Assembly: GCF_002911665.1 (NCBI RefSeq)
Contig: NZ_MTBP01000001.1
Span: 1,612,001-1,676,000 of the forward strand
From: Actinomadura rubteroloni
GTDB taxonomy: Bacteria; Actinomycetota; Actinomycetes; Streptosporangiales; Streptosporangiaceae
Reading direction: 5' to 3'
Length of the DNA stretch: 64,000 bases
In this document: one piece after another, positions 53,945 to 61,558 of the stretch
Position numbering within the stretch: position 1 is the first letter of the stretch
Layout of the letters: each line of letters starts with the position of its first letter
Translations under genes and position numbers: made by a program
The notes under the pieces: model-generated
Told to the model about the DNA's origin: nothing
Database searches by the model: none
The model's input: the letters and a program-made list of their open reading frames with translations, nothing else

Positions 53945-55158
53945 GGCTTTCTCGTCAGTTCGGCGCGCAGTTCCCGCAGGACCCGGTTCATGGCGTTCAC
54001 CTCGGCGTTGTAGGTGCCGGCGGCCTGTTTCAGGGCGCCGAGCAGCGGATCGAGCGGCCTTTTCTCCTGCGCGGCCTTGAGCAGGGCCGTGGCCGCCGCG
54101 ACGACCTGCCGCTGCTGTTCGCGCAGCCGCCGTGCCCGCGCGTAGACGTCCTGGAAACGCGCGCCCTTGGCCCGGTCGCGCAGGTCGCGGAACTGCGCGT
54201 CGCTCGCGCCGAGCGCCTTCTTCGCCCGGTCAAGGGTGTTCTCGGCGACGTCGAGACGTCCGTCGACGGTCGCGGCGGCGGCGTCGTTCACCTGCTTCAC
54301 CGTCGGATTGAGAATGCCGATCATCTGCCCCGCGCCCCGCAGGACGGGTTCGACGTTCGCGAACCAGTTCAGCGCGTTGTTCAGTTCGGCCGCGTTCTGC
54401 ACGTAGCGGGGAGCGGGCGCCTTGGCGGCCGTGGAGATCTGGTCCAGGGTCTGACGCTGGGCCTTCGGCACCTGGTAGCCGACGATCCGGAAGTCGAGGG
54501 AGAGCCCGGCCGCGTGCACCCGCTCCTGGATCTCCTTCTCGACATAGGCGAGGTCGCTGTCGCAGGCGTCGGTGCCGTGCTGCGTCACGACGATGATGCG
54601 ATTGACCTGGCGGGCCTTCTGCGCGAGCGGCTGGGAGAAGTCCTCGACGGCCTGGACGATCCCGCGCACGAGCGTCGGCCGCGTGCCCGGCCGCATGCGC
54701 GCGGCGGCGGCGTTGATCTTGTTCTGGTTGCCGACGCCGAAGTCCACGAGCCGGGTGGTGTTGCCGGGCGTCCCGCATTCGCCGCCGAAACTGCGCAGCG
54801 ACAGCGCGTCCTTGTCGCCGGAGTTCTCGACGGTCGTCCGCAGGGACGCGGTGACGGCCGCGAGCCCGCCCGGTTCCGTTGCCGCCGAACTGTCGATGAG
54901 GAACTGCGTCCGGTAATTGGGGGCGAACGCGGGCGCGAACCAGTCGAAGTAGAGCCAGCCGCCGCCGACGATGAGGACGGCGGTCAGCAGGATCACGACC
55001 AGCGCCCACACGGTCTTGGGCACTTTGATGGCGAGCCTGATGACTTGGCGGCCGTAATCGCCGATGAGGGCGACGACGTTGCCCGACGCCCGGATCTCGT
55101 GCGTGCGGGGCTGATCGTCCGGCTCCCGGCCGCCGGTCACGTCGATTTTTCCGGCCAC
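53941..55158 (-). CDS. Membrane-anchored vWA-like protein with cytosolic amyloid-type motif
   Basis: About 405 residues from GTG at 55158, where GGGGGACAG supplies a ribosome site; the upstream extension to 55293 has none. Residues 25-42 (SGNVVALIGDYGRQVIRL) lie before a transmembrane helix (VWALVVILLTAVLIVGGGWL) and, by the positive-inside rule (KVPK), face the cytoplasm. Outside follow a vWA-type domain (QFLIDSSAATEPGG; DALSLRSFGGECGTPGNTTR; RIIVVTQHGTDACDSD; LDFRIVGYQVP) and a C-terminal coiled coil (NTLDRAKKALGASDAQFRDL). The intact metal-site Ser pair is partial. It is first in the operon and probably the sensor or receptor component. Confidence 0.78.
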   Translation of the reverse strand: MAGKIDVTGGREPDDQPRTHEIRASGNVVALIGDYGRQVIRLAIKVPKTVWALVVILLTAVLIVGGGWLYFDWFAPAFAPNYRTQFLIDSSAATEPGGLAAVTASLRTTVENSGDKDALSLRSFGGECGTPGNTTRLVDFGVGNQNKINAAAARMRPGTRPTLVRGIVQAVEDFSQPLAQKARQVNRIIVVTQHGTDACDSDLAYVEKEIQERVHAAGLSLDFRIVGYQVPKAQRQTLDQISTAAKAPAPRYVQNAAELNNALNWFANVEPVLRGAGQMIGILNPTVKQVNDAAAATVDGRLDVAENTLDRAKKALGASDAQFRDLRDRAKGARFQDVYARARRLREQQRQVVAAATALLKAAQEKRPLDPLLGALKQAAGTYNAEVNAMNRVLRELRAELTRKP

Positions 55159-55309
55159 CTGTCCCCCGTAGCGCGACGTCGTCCGTTGGCGGGGAGCTGA
55201 CGCGTTCAGGATACGTTCGGCACGGAGATCATCCAGAAATTCCGGGAGTCCGCCGCATTCCTTTTTCGCAACGGGATCAGCCGAAAAAGCCATTAGCGGC
55301 GGCCGGAAA

Positions 55310-55335
55310 AGCGCGGCCGGTGGCCCGGCCGCGCT
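55310..55335 (-). terminator. Hairpin terminator after the imine-reductase gene
   Basis: AGCGCGGCCGG (55310-55320) pairs with CCGGCCGCGCT (55325-55335), an 11-bp stem with a four-base loop, six bases beyond the stop of the minus-strand reductase gene and upstream of the vWA operon. Confidence 0.75.
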
Positions 55336-55341
55336 CGCCCG

Positions 55342-56214
55342 TCAGCGGAGCAGGAGGTCGATGACGCCGGTCGTGTCCTCGTCGCCGTGGCCGTCCGCCA
55401 GACGGCGTTCCATCAGCTTCAGGTAGGGCGTGATGAGTTCCGGGCTCACGCCCTGTTCCTCGGCCGTGCTCAGCAGGGTCGGGGCGCCCGCGACCTGCAT
55501 CGCGAGGTTGGAGACGACGTCGCGTGTGTAGTCGCCCGCGTCGAGATGCTCGGCGGTCTGGGCGACGGACGCGGCCATCGCGGTCAGCCATCCGCTGAGC
55601 AGCGGCGCGAACGACCGCGCGGCGATCTTCTCCCGGCGGATTAGCGCGAACGCGTGCGCCACCCCGGCGAACATCCCGTACATACCGCTCAGCAGCGCCA
55701 CGTCGTGCAGCGCGGCGAAGCCCGGGTCGTCCCCGACGTACGTCGTGCCCGCCGGGACGGCCAGCACCTCCCGATGCGCCGCGAACGCGTCCTGTGGCCC
55801 GCTGTAGAAGACGTACGCGCCGGAGCCGGGCACGCCGATCATCGGCGGGACGGCCATGATCCCGCCGTCCAGGAACCGCGCGCCGCGCTCGGCGGCCCAC
55901 GCGGCGCGGGCGCGGGCCTGGGCTGGGGTGCTCGTGGTGAGGTTGACGATGTCGCGGCCGGCCAGGTCGGCGCCGGACAGTGCCGCGCCGACGGACGCGT
56001 CGTCCAGCAGGCACACCACGACCAGACGGTTCGCCGCGACCGCCGCGGCGGCGGACGGCGCGACGACCGCGCCCGCGGCGGCGAGGGGTTCGGCGCGTTC
56101 GGACGTGCGGTTCCACACCGTCAGGAGGTGGCCGGCGGCGAGCCAGGTGCGGGCGAGCGCGGTCCCCATCGCGCCGAGTCCGAGCAGGGTGAGGGAGTGA
56201 CGGATGTCGGTCAT
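55342..56214 (-). CDS. Imine reductase / 6-phosphogluconate-dehydrogenase-like NAD(P)H oxidoreductase
   Basis: 290 residues. Rossmann start SLTLLGLGAMGTALARTWLA with the NADP-type loop VWNRTSERAEPLAAAG, the conserved TSTPAQARARAAWAAERGAR and FLDGGIMAVPPMIG, and an inter-domain helix (HDVALLSGMYGMFAGVAHAF) where imine reductases have an Asp or Tyr. The C-terminal helical domain builds dimers. It likely reduces a cyclic imine or related compound; the natural substrate is unknown. It is divergent from an HxlR-type regulator that probably controls it. Confidence 0.8.
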   Translation of the reverse strand: MTDIRHSLTLLGLGAMGTALARTWLAAGHLLTVWNRTSERAEPLAAAGAVVAPSAAAAVAANRLVVVCLLDDASVGAALSGADLAGRDIVNLTTSTPAQARARAAWAAERGARFLDGGIMAVPPMIGVPGSGAYVFYSGPQDAFAAHREVLAVPAGTTYVGDDPGFAALHDVALLSGMYGMFAGVAHAFALIRREKIAARSFAPLLSGWLTAMAASVAQTAEHLDAGDYTRDVVSNLAMQVAGAPTLLSTAEEQGVSPELITPYLKLMERRLADGHGDEDTTGVIDLLLR

Positions 56215-56253
56215 GATGGTGAGCGTGCGGGACCGCCCCGGGAGCGCTCAAGT

Positions 56254-56271
56254 ACGCACTTCGAGGTGCGT
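56254..56271. promoter_or_regulatory. Candidate HxlR operator between imine-reductase and HxlR genes
   Basis: ACGCAC-TTCGAG-GTGCGT is a perfect inverted repeat in the 97-bp divergent gap, overlapping AAGTACGCACTT. Its location fits autoregulation by the HxlR protein. Confidence 0.5.
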
Positions 56272-56311
56272 GCGCACCCCGGGGTGAGCGACGAGGTGGG
56301 AGGCGGTGCGC

Positions 56312-56716
56312 ATGGCGGCGAGACCCGGCGCCCATGTCTGCGGGATCGACGCGGCGATGACCGTGATCGGCGGCAAGTGGAAGGTGCTCATCCTCTGGGC
56401 GCTCCACGACGGGACGCGCCGCTTCGGCGAGCTGCGCCGTCTCGTCCCGGGCGTGACGGAGAAGGTGCTCGCGTCCCACCTGCGGGAACTGGAGAACGAC
56501 GGCATCGTCCACCGGGAGGTGCACGACGAGGTGCCGCCGCGCGTCGAGTACTCGCTGACGCCGGCCGGCGTCGCGCTGAACGCGGCCCTGGCCCCGCTCT
56601 CCGCCTGGGGCCGCGACCACGCGATGGCCACGCCCGCGCCCGGTGCCCCGGCCGTGGACGCCCCCGCGTCCGCCTGTTTCGGACCGATCGGATCCGCGTC
56701 GGCGTGCCGGCCGTGA
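56312..56716 (+). CDS. HxlR-family transcriptional regulator
   Basis: About 134 residues from ATG at 56312, eight bases after GGAGG; the GTG at 56306 is too close to that site. Winged-helix HxlR features: CGIDAAMTVIGGKWKVLILW, RRFGELRRLVPGVTEKVLAS, HLRELENDGIVHREVHDEVP, and VEYSLTPAGVALNAALAPL. The N-terminal Cys (HVCGID) is conserved in redox- or aldehyde-sensing members. The tail beyond residue ~110 is Ala/Pro-rich. Likely represses or activates the divergent imine-reductase gene. The following gap (56717-56951) has no supported gene. Confidence 0.88.
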   Translation: MAARPGAHVCGIDAAMTVIGGKWKVLILWALHDGTRRFGELRRLVPGVTEKVLASHLRELENDGIVHREVHDEVPPRVEYSLTPAGVALNAALAPLSAWGRDHAMATPAPGAPAVDAPASACFGPIGSASACRP

Positions 56717-56951
56717 ACACCCCGCTCACCTGTTCTGGACCCGCTGGATCCGCGTCGGGTGGTTCGGCGGCGGACGGGGCCGTGGCGTCTCGCTGAGCCG
56801 GTCGGGGGCGCGTCGGTGAGAGCGTCGGCCCACCCGCGCTCACCTTCTTCTTTTACCCGCGATCTTTGCGGGTTCGCCGCTTCTCCCCGAAGCGGGACGG
56901 TTACCTTCGGCGATCGTACGGCCACCCACCGACATTCCCGGGAGGACGATC

Positions 56952-57077
56952 GTGATCGCTCTGCTCGAACCCCGCGACGCCGGCCCCCTCGCCTTCGAGG
57001 CGCTCGCCGACGTCCCGGACGAGGCGCCGGAGTTCCCGTCCGGCGGCTGCGCGATCTGTCGCCGGGCGGCGGCGTAG
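56952..57077 (+). CDS. Candidate lanthipeptide precursor peptide
   Basis: 41 residues from GTG with GGGAGGACGATC just upstream, ending 10 bases before the LanKC start. The first ~28 residues are acidic and helical (IALLEPRDAGPLAFEALADV), like a class III/IV leader, and the C-terminus reads FPSGGCAICRRAAA, with two cysteines and only one serine (Ser30; no threonine). A single Ser30-Cys33 or Ser30-Cys36 ring is the only lanthionine possible. Its position and ribosome site argue for a real peptide substrate; the lone hydroxy residue makes the class uncertain. It is too short to be found by ordinary gene finders. Confidence 0.55.
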   Translation: MIALLEPRDAGPLAFEALADVPDEAPEFPSGGCAICRRAAA

Positions 57078-57087
57078 GAGCGCGGCC

Positions 57088-59508
57088 GTGCGCACCGAGG
57101 CCCTCCCCGACGAGGACGACCTGCGCGCCCTGCTCGCCGAGCGGACGGCGCGCGCGGGCCGGTCCGTCGCCGTGCGGGGCGCGCGGATCGAGGTGGACGA
57201 CCCGGCGTTCCGCCTCCCCGCGCAGGGTTGGCAGATTCACGTGTCCGCGCGTCCCGCGACTCTGGCCGAGACGGTCAGGCGTGTGCTCCCCGCGCTGCTG
57301 GACACGCCCTGCCGCTTCACGCTCGTCCGGGACGGCCGGACGCTCCAGCACCTCAACTCCTCGACGGGCCGTCCGGACGCGATCGGCACGGCGATCACGG
57401 TCGCCGCCGCGCGCCCGGACGTCGTCGCGCTGGCCCGCGGCCTGGCCGAAGCCCTCGCCGGCCTCACCGGCCCGCAGGTCGCCGCCGCCCGCCGCGTCCA
57501 CCCGGACGCGCCCGTCTACTATCGGTTCGCCCCGTTCCGGGCCGCCTACGCACCGGCCGAAGACGGCGACTACGTCCCGGTAGTCACCGATCCGTCCGGT
57601 GTGACCCATGTGCCCGGCGGAGCCTGGCAACCGCACTGGGACCCCGACCCGTTCACCGACGTCCCGCAACCGCGCGCGCCGCAGGGCGAGGAGATCGTGC
57701 TCGGCGGCCGGTACCGGGTCGAACGCGCCCTCACCCGGAGCCCCAAGGGCCGCGTCTACCGGACGTTCGACCTGGCCCGCGAGACCACCGCGATCGTCAA
57801 GGAGGCGCGTCCCCACGTCGATGAGGACGAACAGGGCCGCGACGCCCGCGCACGCCTGCGCAACGAGCGCTACGTGCTGGAACTGCTGCGCGACGTCGAG
57901 GGTGTCCCGCGCGTCCTGGACCACTTCCGCCACGACGAGCGCGAGTACCTGGTCGTCACCGACCTCGGCGGCCGGACGCTCGCGGCCGACGTCGCGGCGG
58001 GCGCCCGGTACACGGCGGCGGACCCGCAAGGCGGCCGTGACCTGCATGAACTCGCCGTCCGGCTGCTGGCGCTGCTCGACGCGATCCACGGCCGGGGCGT
58101 CATCGCGCGCGACGTCCACCCCGCCAACGTCATCCTCGACGCGGAACACAGCCCCGCGCTGGTCGACTTCGAGATCGGCCGCGCCGACGACCCGCCGATC
58201 GAGGCGTGGACGCGCGGCTACAGCTCCCCGGCCCAGGAGCGCGCCGAAAAACCGACCCGTGAGTGCGACTACTACTCCCTGGGCGCCACCCTGTTCTATG
58301 CCGTGACGGGAGTGCCGCCGACCTGGATCCCGGACGATCCGCACAACCACGACACGGCCCGCGCGGCGGAGGTCCTGGACGGGCGCGGCGGCATGGGCGG
58401 CACGATCCTCGGCCTGCTCAGCCCCGACCCGGCCGACCGGCGCGCGGCGGCGGCGCAGCTCCGCGCGGGCCGGTTCACCACCGCGCCCGCGCCCGTCCAG
58501 CATCCGGACGAGCGGGCGCGGCGCCTGGACGCGGCGATCGAGCACGGCCTCGCGGCGGCGGCCCGGCACGCGCGCCGCCTCATGGCGGGCCGGTTCGGGG
58601 ACGGACGCGTCCCCGGGCCCGTCAACGTCCACCGGGGCGCGGCGGGCATCGGGATGGAACTGCTCCAGCACGACGACCGCGCCGAGACCGCGGATCTGGC
58701 CCGTGACCTGGCCTATTGGAGCGCCGGGTTCCTCGCGCTGCGCGACCGCAGGCCCGGCCTCTACACCGGCGACACCGGCACGGCGGTGTTCGTCGCGGCG
58801 GCCGGAAAGGTGCTCGGCGACGACGCGCTGCTCGCGCTGGCGGACGGTCTGGGCCGTCCGGACGGAGCGCACACCGGCGACGGCCAGCACGACGGGCTCG
58901 CGGGCGTCGGCCTCGGCCAGTGGCTGCTCTGGGAGATCACGGGAGATCCGTCGCGGCGCGACCTCGCCGTCCGGTGCGCCGAACGGCTGGCGCGGGCGCC
59001 GCGCCCCGACGGCCTCGGCTACGCGCACGGTCTGGCCGGGATCGTCCGATTCCTCCTGACGGTCGGGACGGTCGAGCCCGCCGTGCGCAAGGGCTGCGAC
59101 GAACTCGCCGCGAGCGTCCCGGCCTTGGCGGACGCGTCGTTCTGCCAGGGTCTCGCGGGCGTCGGCGCCGTCCTCGTCCGCGCGGGGGACGCCTACCTCG
59201 ACGCCGCCCGCGCGGCCGCCGCCGCGTGCGAGCGCCTGGCGCCGAACCTGCCGGCGGTGACGCAGTGCTGCGGCCTCGCGGGCGTCGGCGAACTGTTCCT
59301 CGACCTGTGGGCGGCGACGGGCGAGGAGGAGCACCGGCGGCAGGCCGACCGCGTCGCCGATCTCGTCCTCGCCCGCGCGGGCGGCACGCCGGACGCCCCG
59401 GTGCTCCCCGGGAGCGCGGACTGGTCCACCGGCACGTCCGGGATCGTCACGTTCCTGCGCCGGCTGCGCTCCGGCGCCGCGCCCCGGCTCTGGGTGGACC
59501 CGCTCTGA
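57088..59508 (+). CDS. LanKC-type lanthionine synthetase with three-cysteine zinc site
   Basis: 806 residues from GTG (AGGAG upstream). Residues ~20-195 are the RamC/LabKC N-terminal domain (RLPAQGWQIHVSARPATLAE; YYRFAPFRAAYAPAE). A kinase domain follows (~206-470): GGRYRVERALTRSPKGRVYR, VIARDVHPANVILD (catalytic Asp342), LVDFEIGRADD, and SSPAQERAEKPTRECDYYSL. The LanC cyclase part (~520-806) has HGLAGIV (His647), FCQGLAGVG (Cys686) and QCCGLAGVG (Cys727-Cys728). The usual zinc set is Cys, Cys, His; here the His is Cys, as in the CCG group of LanM enzymes. Class III enzymes lack zinc ligands, so this fits class IV better. No transporter or protease gene is beside it. Confidence 0.85.
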   Translation: MRTEALPDEDDLRALLAERTARAGRSVAVRGARIEVDDPAFRLPAQGWQIHVSARPATLAETVRRVLPALLDTPCRFTLVRDGRTLQHLNSSTGRPDAIGTAITVAAARPDVVALARGLAEALAGLTGPQVAAARRVHPDAPVYYRFAPFRAAYAPAEDGDYVPVVTDPSGVTHVPGGAWQPHWDPDPFTDVPQPRAPQGEEIVLGGRYRVERALTRSPKGRVYRTFDLARETTAIVKEARPHVDEDEQGRDARARLRNERYVLELLRDVEGVPRVLDHFRHDEREYLVVTDLGGRTLAADVAAGARYTAADPQGGRDLHELAVRLLALLDAIHGRGVIARDVHPANVILDAEHSPALVDFEIGRADDPPIEAWTRGYSSPAQERAEKPTRECDYYSLGATLFYAVTGVPPTWIPDDPHNHDTARAAEVLDGRGGMGGTILGLLSPDPADRRAAAAQLRAGRFTTAPAPVQHPDERARRLDAAIEHGLAAAARHARRLMAGRFGDGRVPGPVNVHRGAAGIGMELLQHDDRAETADLARDLAYWSAGFLALRDRRPGLYTGDTGTAVFVAAAGKVLGDDALLALADGLGRPDGAHTGDGQHDGLAGVGLGQWLLWEITGDPSRRDLAVRCAERLARAPRPDGLGYAHGLAGIVRFLLTVGTVEPAVRKGCDELAASVPALADASFCQGLAGVGAVLVRAGDAYLDAARAAAAACERLAPNLPAVTQCCGLAGVGELFLDLWAATGEEEHRRQADRVADLVLARAGGTPDAPVLPGSADWSTGTSGIVTFLRRLRSGAAPRLWVDPL

Positions 59509-59517
59509 CCAGCGCAA

Positions 59518-59546
59518 AGGCCCCGGCCGCAACCGGACCGGGGCCT
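59518..59546. terminator. Hairpin terminator between convergent LanKC and DUF2267 genes
   Basis: AGGCCCCGG (59518-59526) pairs with CCGGGGCCT (59538-59546). It follows the LanKC stop by nine bases and probably serves both directions. Confidence 0.75.
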
Positions 59547-59560
59547 GCGCGGACGACGGG

Positions 59561-59962
59561 TCAGCCGGTGCTGCCCGCGGTGATCAACTGCCGGATGTCG
59601 TCGGGCACGGCCGCGGCGACCTTGTCCATCACGCCGCCCTGCGTGGCCTCGCCGACCGTCTCGAAGACAACGCGCGCCAGGTAGGCGGCACGCGGCTCGT
59701 CCACATGGGCGCGCTGGGCGACGCGTTCCACGAAGTCGTGCCGGTCGAAGCGCTCGCCCGTCCCGGCGCCGCCGAACACCTCGGTGCGGCGCAGGTTCTC
59801 CCCGATCTCCCGGGGGAGCTGCGCGGCCAGATGGTCGGCGACGCCCTCGGGCACGCGCTCGCCCAGCGTCTCCAGCGTGGCCCGGCACGCGGTCTCCGCC
59901 TCGCCCCGGCTGGCGAGCCGGGCGCGGGCCTGCACCTGTCCGATCAGTTTGTCGTGCTGCAT
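59561..59962 (-). CDS. DUF2267 domain protein
   Basis: 133 residues. The pattern LASRGEAETACRATLETLGE, VADHLAAQLPREIGENLRR, and FVERVAQRAHVDEPRAAYLA with FETVGEATQGGVMDKVAAAV is the DUF2267 fold, which has two similar helical halves. Function is unknown; members occur near stress and conjugation genes. It follows the small basic protein gene by 21 bases on the same strand, so the two probably form an operon. Confidence 0.85.
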   Translation of the reverse strand: MQHDKLIGQVQARARLASRGEAETACRATLETLGERVPEGVADHLAAQLPREIGENLRRTEVFGGAGTGERFDRHDFVERVAQRAHVDEPRAAYLARVVFETVGEATQGGVMDKVAAAVPDDIRQLITAGSTG

Positions 59963-59983
59963 AGCGATATCCCCGATTCCCTG

Positions 59984-60238
59984 TCAGCTCCGGTGCCGCT
60001 TGGACGCGGACACGCCGTACCCCGGCCGGGGCTTGGGGGACATGTCCGGGTTCTTGCCCCGGTGGACGTCCTCCAGCCGCTCGACGTGGTGGTGCGGCGC
60101 GTGTTCGGGCAGCGAGTGCGTCTGCTTGGACGAGCCGGTCGTGGCGCTCCGGGCGCTCGGCGCGGAGCCCGCCGCACGGGCGGCGCGGCCGGCCTTGCGG
60201 CGCTGCGCCTCGTCGCCCTCCATCTTCTTGCGGACCAT
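59984..60238 (-). CDS. Small basic protein of unknown function
   Basis: About 84 residues from ATG at 60238, six bases after GGAG. The sequence is strongly basic and lacks hydrophobic segments (MVRKKMEGDEAQRRKAGRAA; C-terminal SPKPRPGYGVSASKRHR), with a His-rich part (LPEHAPHHHVERLEDVHRGK). It is likely unstructured and possibly nucleic-acid binding. It lies immediately upstream of the DUF2267 gene. Confidence 0.55.
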   Translation of the reverse strand: MVRKKMEGDEAQRRKAGRAARAAGSAPSARSATTGSSKQTHSLPEHAPHHHVERLEDVHRGKNPDMSPKPRPGYGVSASKRHRS

Positions 60239-60304
60239 GTGGCTTCTCCTTCGCATCCTGGTCCACGCGCCCTACCCGGCGGGCCGACGGGGAAAAACAC
60301 GAGG

Positions 60305-61417
60305 TCAGCGGGTGCGGGCGACCTCCGCGGCGATGGCCCGGTAGGCGGGCATGGCCTCGCCCTCGTCGATCGCGAGGAGCGTGCTCTTCACGATCACGAC
60401 GCGGTTCTTGCGGTCGACGTAGATGTTCTGGCCGGCGAGCCCGGACGCGTAGAAGGCGTCAGGCCCGTCGATCCACCAGCTCAGCCCGTACTGGGGGACG
60501 TTGCCCGCCGGGGCCGTGGACAGCGTCACCCAGTCGTGCGGGACGACCTGGCGGCCGTCGACCTTGCCGTCGTCCAGCATGAGCTTGCCGAAGCGGGCGA
60601 AATCGCGGTCCCGGGCGTAGTAGCAGCAGTAGCCGAGCGCGTTGCCGTGCGAGTCGTTGCCGATGAAGGCCGTGGACGCCATTCCGGCCGGGTCCCACAG
60701 CTTCTGCTGGACGTACTTGTAGTACGGCGTGCCGGTCGCGCGCGCGAGGATGAGCGCGAGAACGGCGGTGTTCATGCTCGTGTAATTGAACTGGGTGCCC
60801 TGCGGCACGGCCTTCTTGCGTCCCTTGGCCCAGTCGAGGGTGGTGGTGAGGCCGAGGCTGGCGAGGACGTGCATCGGGATGTCGTCGATGGCCTCCGTCC
60901 ATTCGATGCCGGACGCCATGCGCAGCAAATTCCGGATCGTGATGTCGCCGTAGGCGGTTTTGGCCAGCTCGGGGATGTACTTCCCGACGGTGTCGTCGAT
61001 CGAGGCGATTTTGCCCTCGCCGATCGCGATGCCGATCGCCACGGACGTGTAGGACTTGGCCATCGACCAGGACTGGAACAGCGAGTCCTTGTTGTATCCG
61101 GCCGCGTACCATTCCTTGACGATCTTGTCGCCGTCCAGGACGACGAGACCCTGCGCGTCCCGGTTCAAGAAGTCCTGCAGCGTGTGGTTCTGGCCGTTAT
61201 AGCTGTAGGTGACGTTGAGGTCGCGGGGCGCCTCGGTCAGCTTCACGGGATTCGGGGACGGGTCGAGCCGGTCGAAATTCGGCAGTTGCAGCGAGTCCAG
61301 GCCCGACGGGGCGGACACGGTCGGCGTCGGGCTCGGGGCCTGCGCGGTCGCGGACGTGCCCGCGAGACCGAGGGTGAGGGCCGCGATCACGGCCACGGGG
61401 AGGGGACGGCGAAGCAT
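60305..61417 (-). CDS. Secreted serine hydrolase, class C beta-lactamase fold (NylB-like)
   Basis: 370 residues with a signal peptide (LPVAVIAALTLGLAGTSATA). Catalytic SxxK is SMAK in DSLFQSWSMAKSYTSVAIGI, and the second motif is near FNYTSMNTAVLALIL (Tyr as general base). WIDGPDAFYASGLAGQNIYV occupies the KTG strand region (with GQN in place of the usual triad). The YCCYYARDRDFARFGKLMLD segment resembles 6-aminohexanoate-dimer hydrolases (NylB) and related esterases. The enzyme probably cleaves ester or amide bonds outside the cell; the substrate is unknown. Confidence 0.85.
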   Translation of the reverse strand: MLRRPLPVAVIAALTLGLAGTSATAQAPSPTPTVSAPSGLDSLQLPNFDRLDPSPNPVKLTEAPRDLNVTYSYNGQNHTLQDFLNRDAQGLVVLDGDKIVKEWYAAGYNKDSLFQSWSMAKSYTSVAIGIAIGEGKIASIDDTVGKYIPELAKTAYGDITIRNLLRMASGIEWTEAIDDIPMHVLASLGLTTTLDWAKGRKKAVPQGTQFNYTSMNTAVLALILARATGTPYYKYVQQKLWDPAGMASTAFIGNDSHGNALGYCCYYARDRDFARFGKLMLDDGKVDGRQVVPHDWVTLSTAPAGNVPQYGLSWWIDGPDAFYASGLAGQNIYVDRKNRVVIVKSTLLAIDEGEAMPAYRAIAAEVARTR

Positions 61418-61558
61418 GGGAGGGCTCCCTGGGGGGCGGGAAAGCGAATTGACTTCACGTCAGCGGCGGAACCTGGACGCTAACGGCCTGCCGATATGCC
61501 CACAAGGCACTTGGGTGACAAAAAATCCGTCCGGTGGACGAGGGCGCCGATGCAGTGG

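Noticed and set aside
55159..55293. N-terminal extension of the first vWA protein to 55293
   Set aside because: No ribosome site and no recognisable sequence; the GTG at 55158 follows GGGGGACAG.
56306..56311. GTG at 56306 as the HxlR start
   Set aside because: It lies only two bases after GGAGG; ATG at 56312 has proper spacing.
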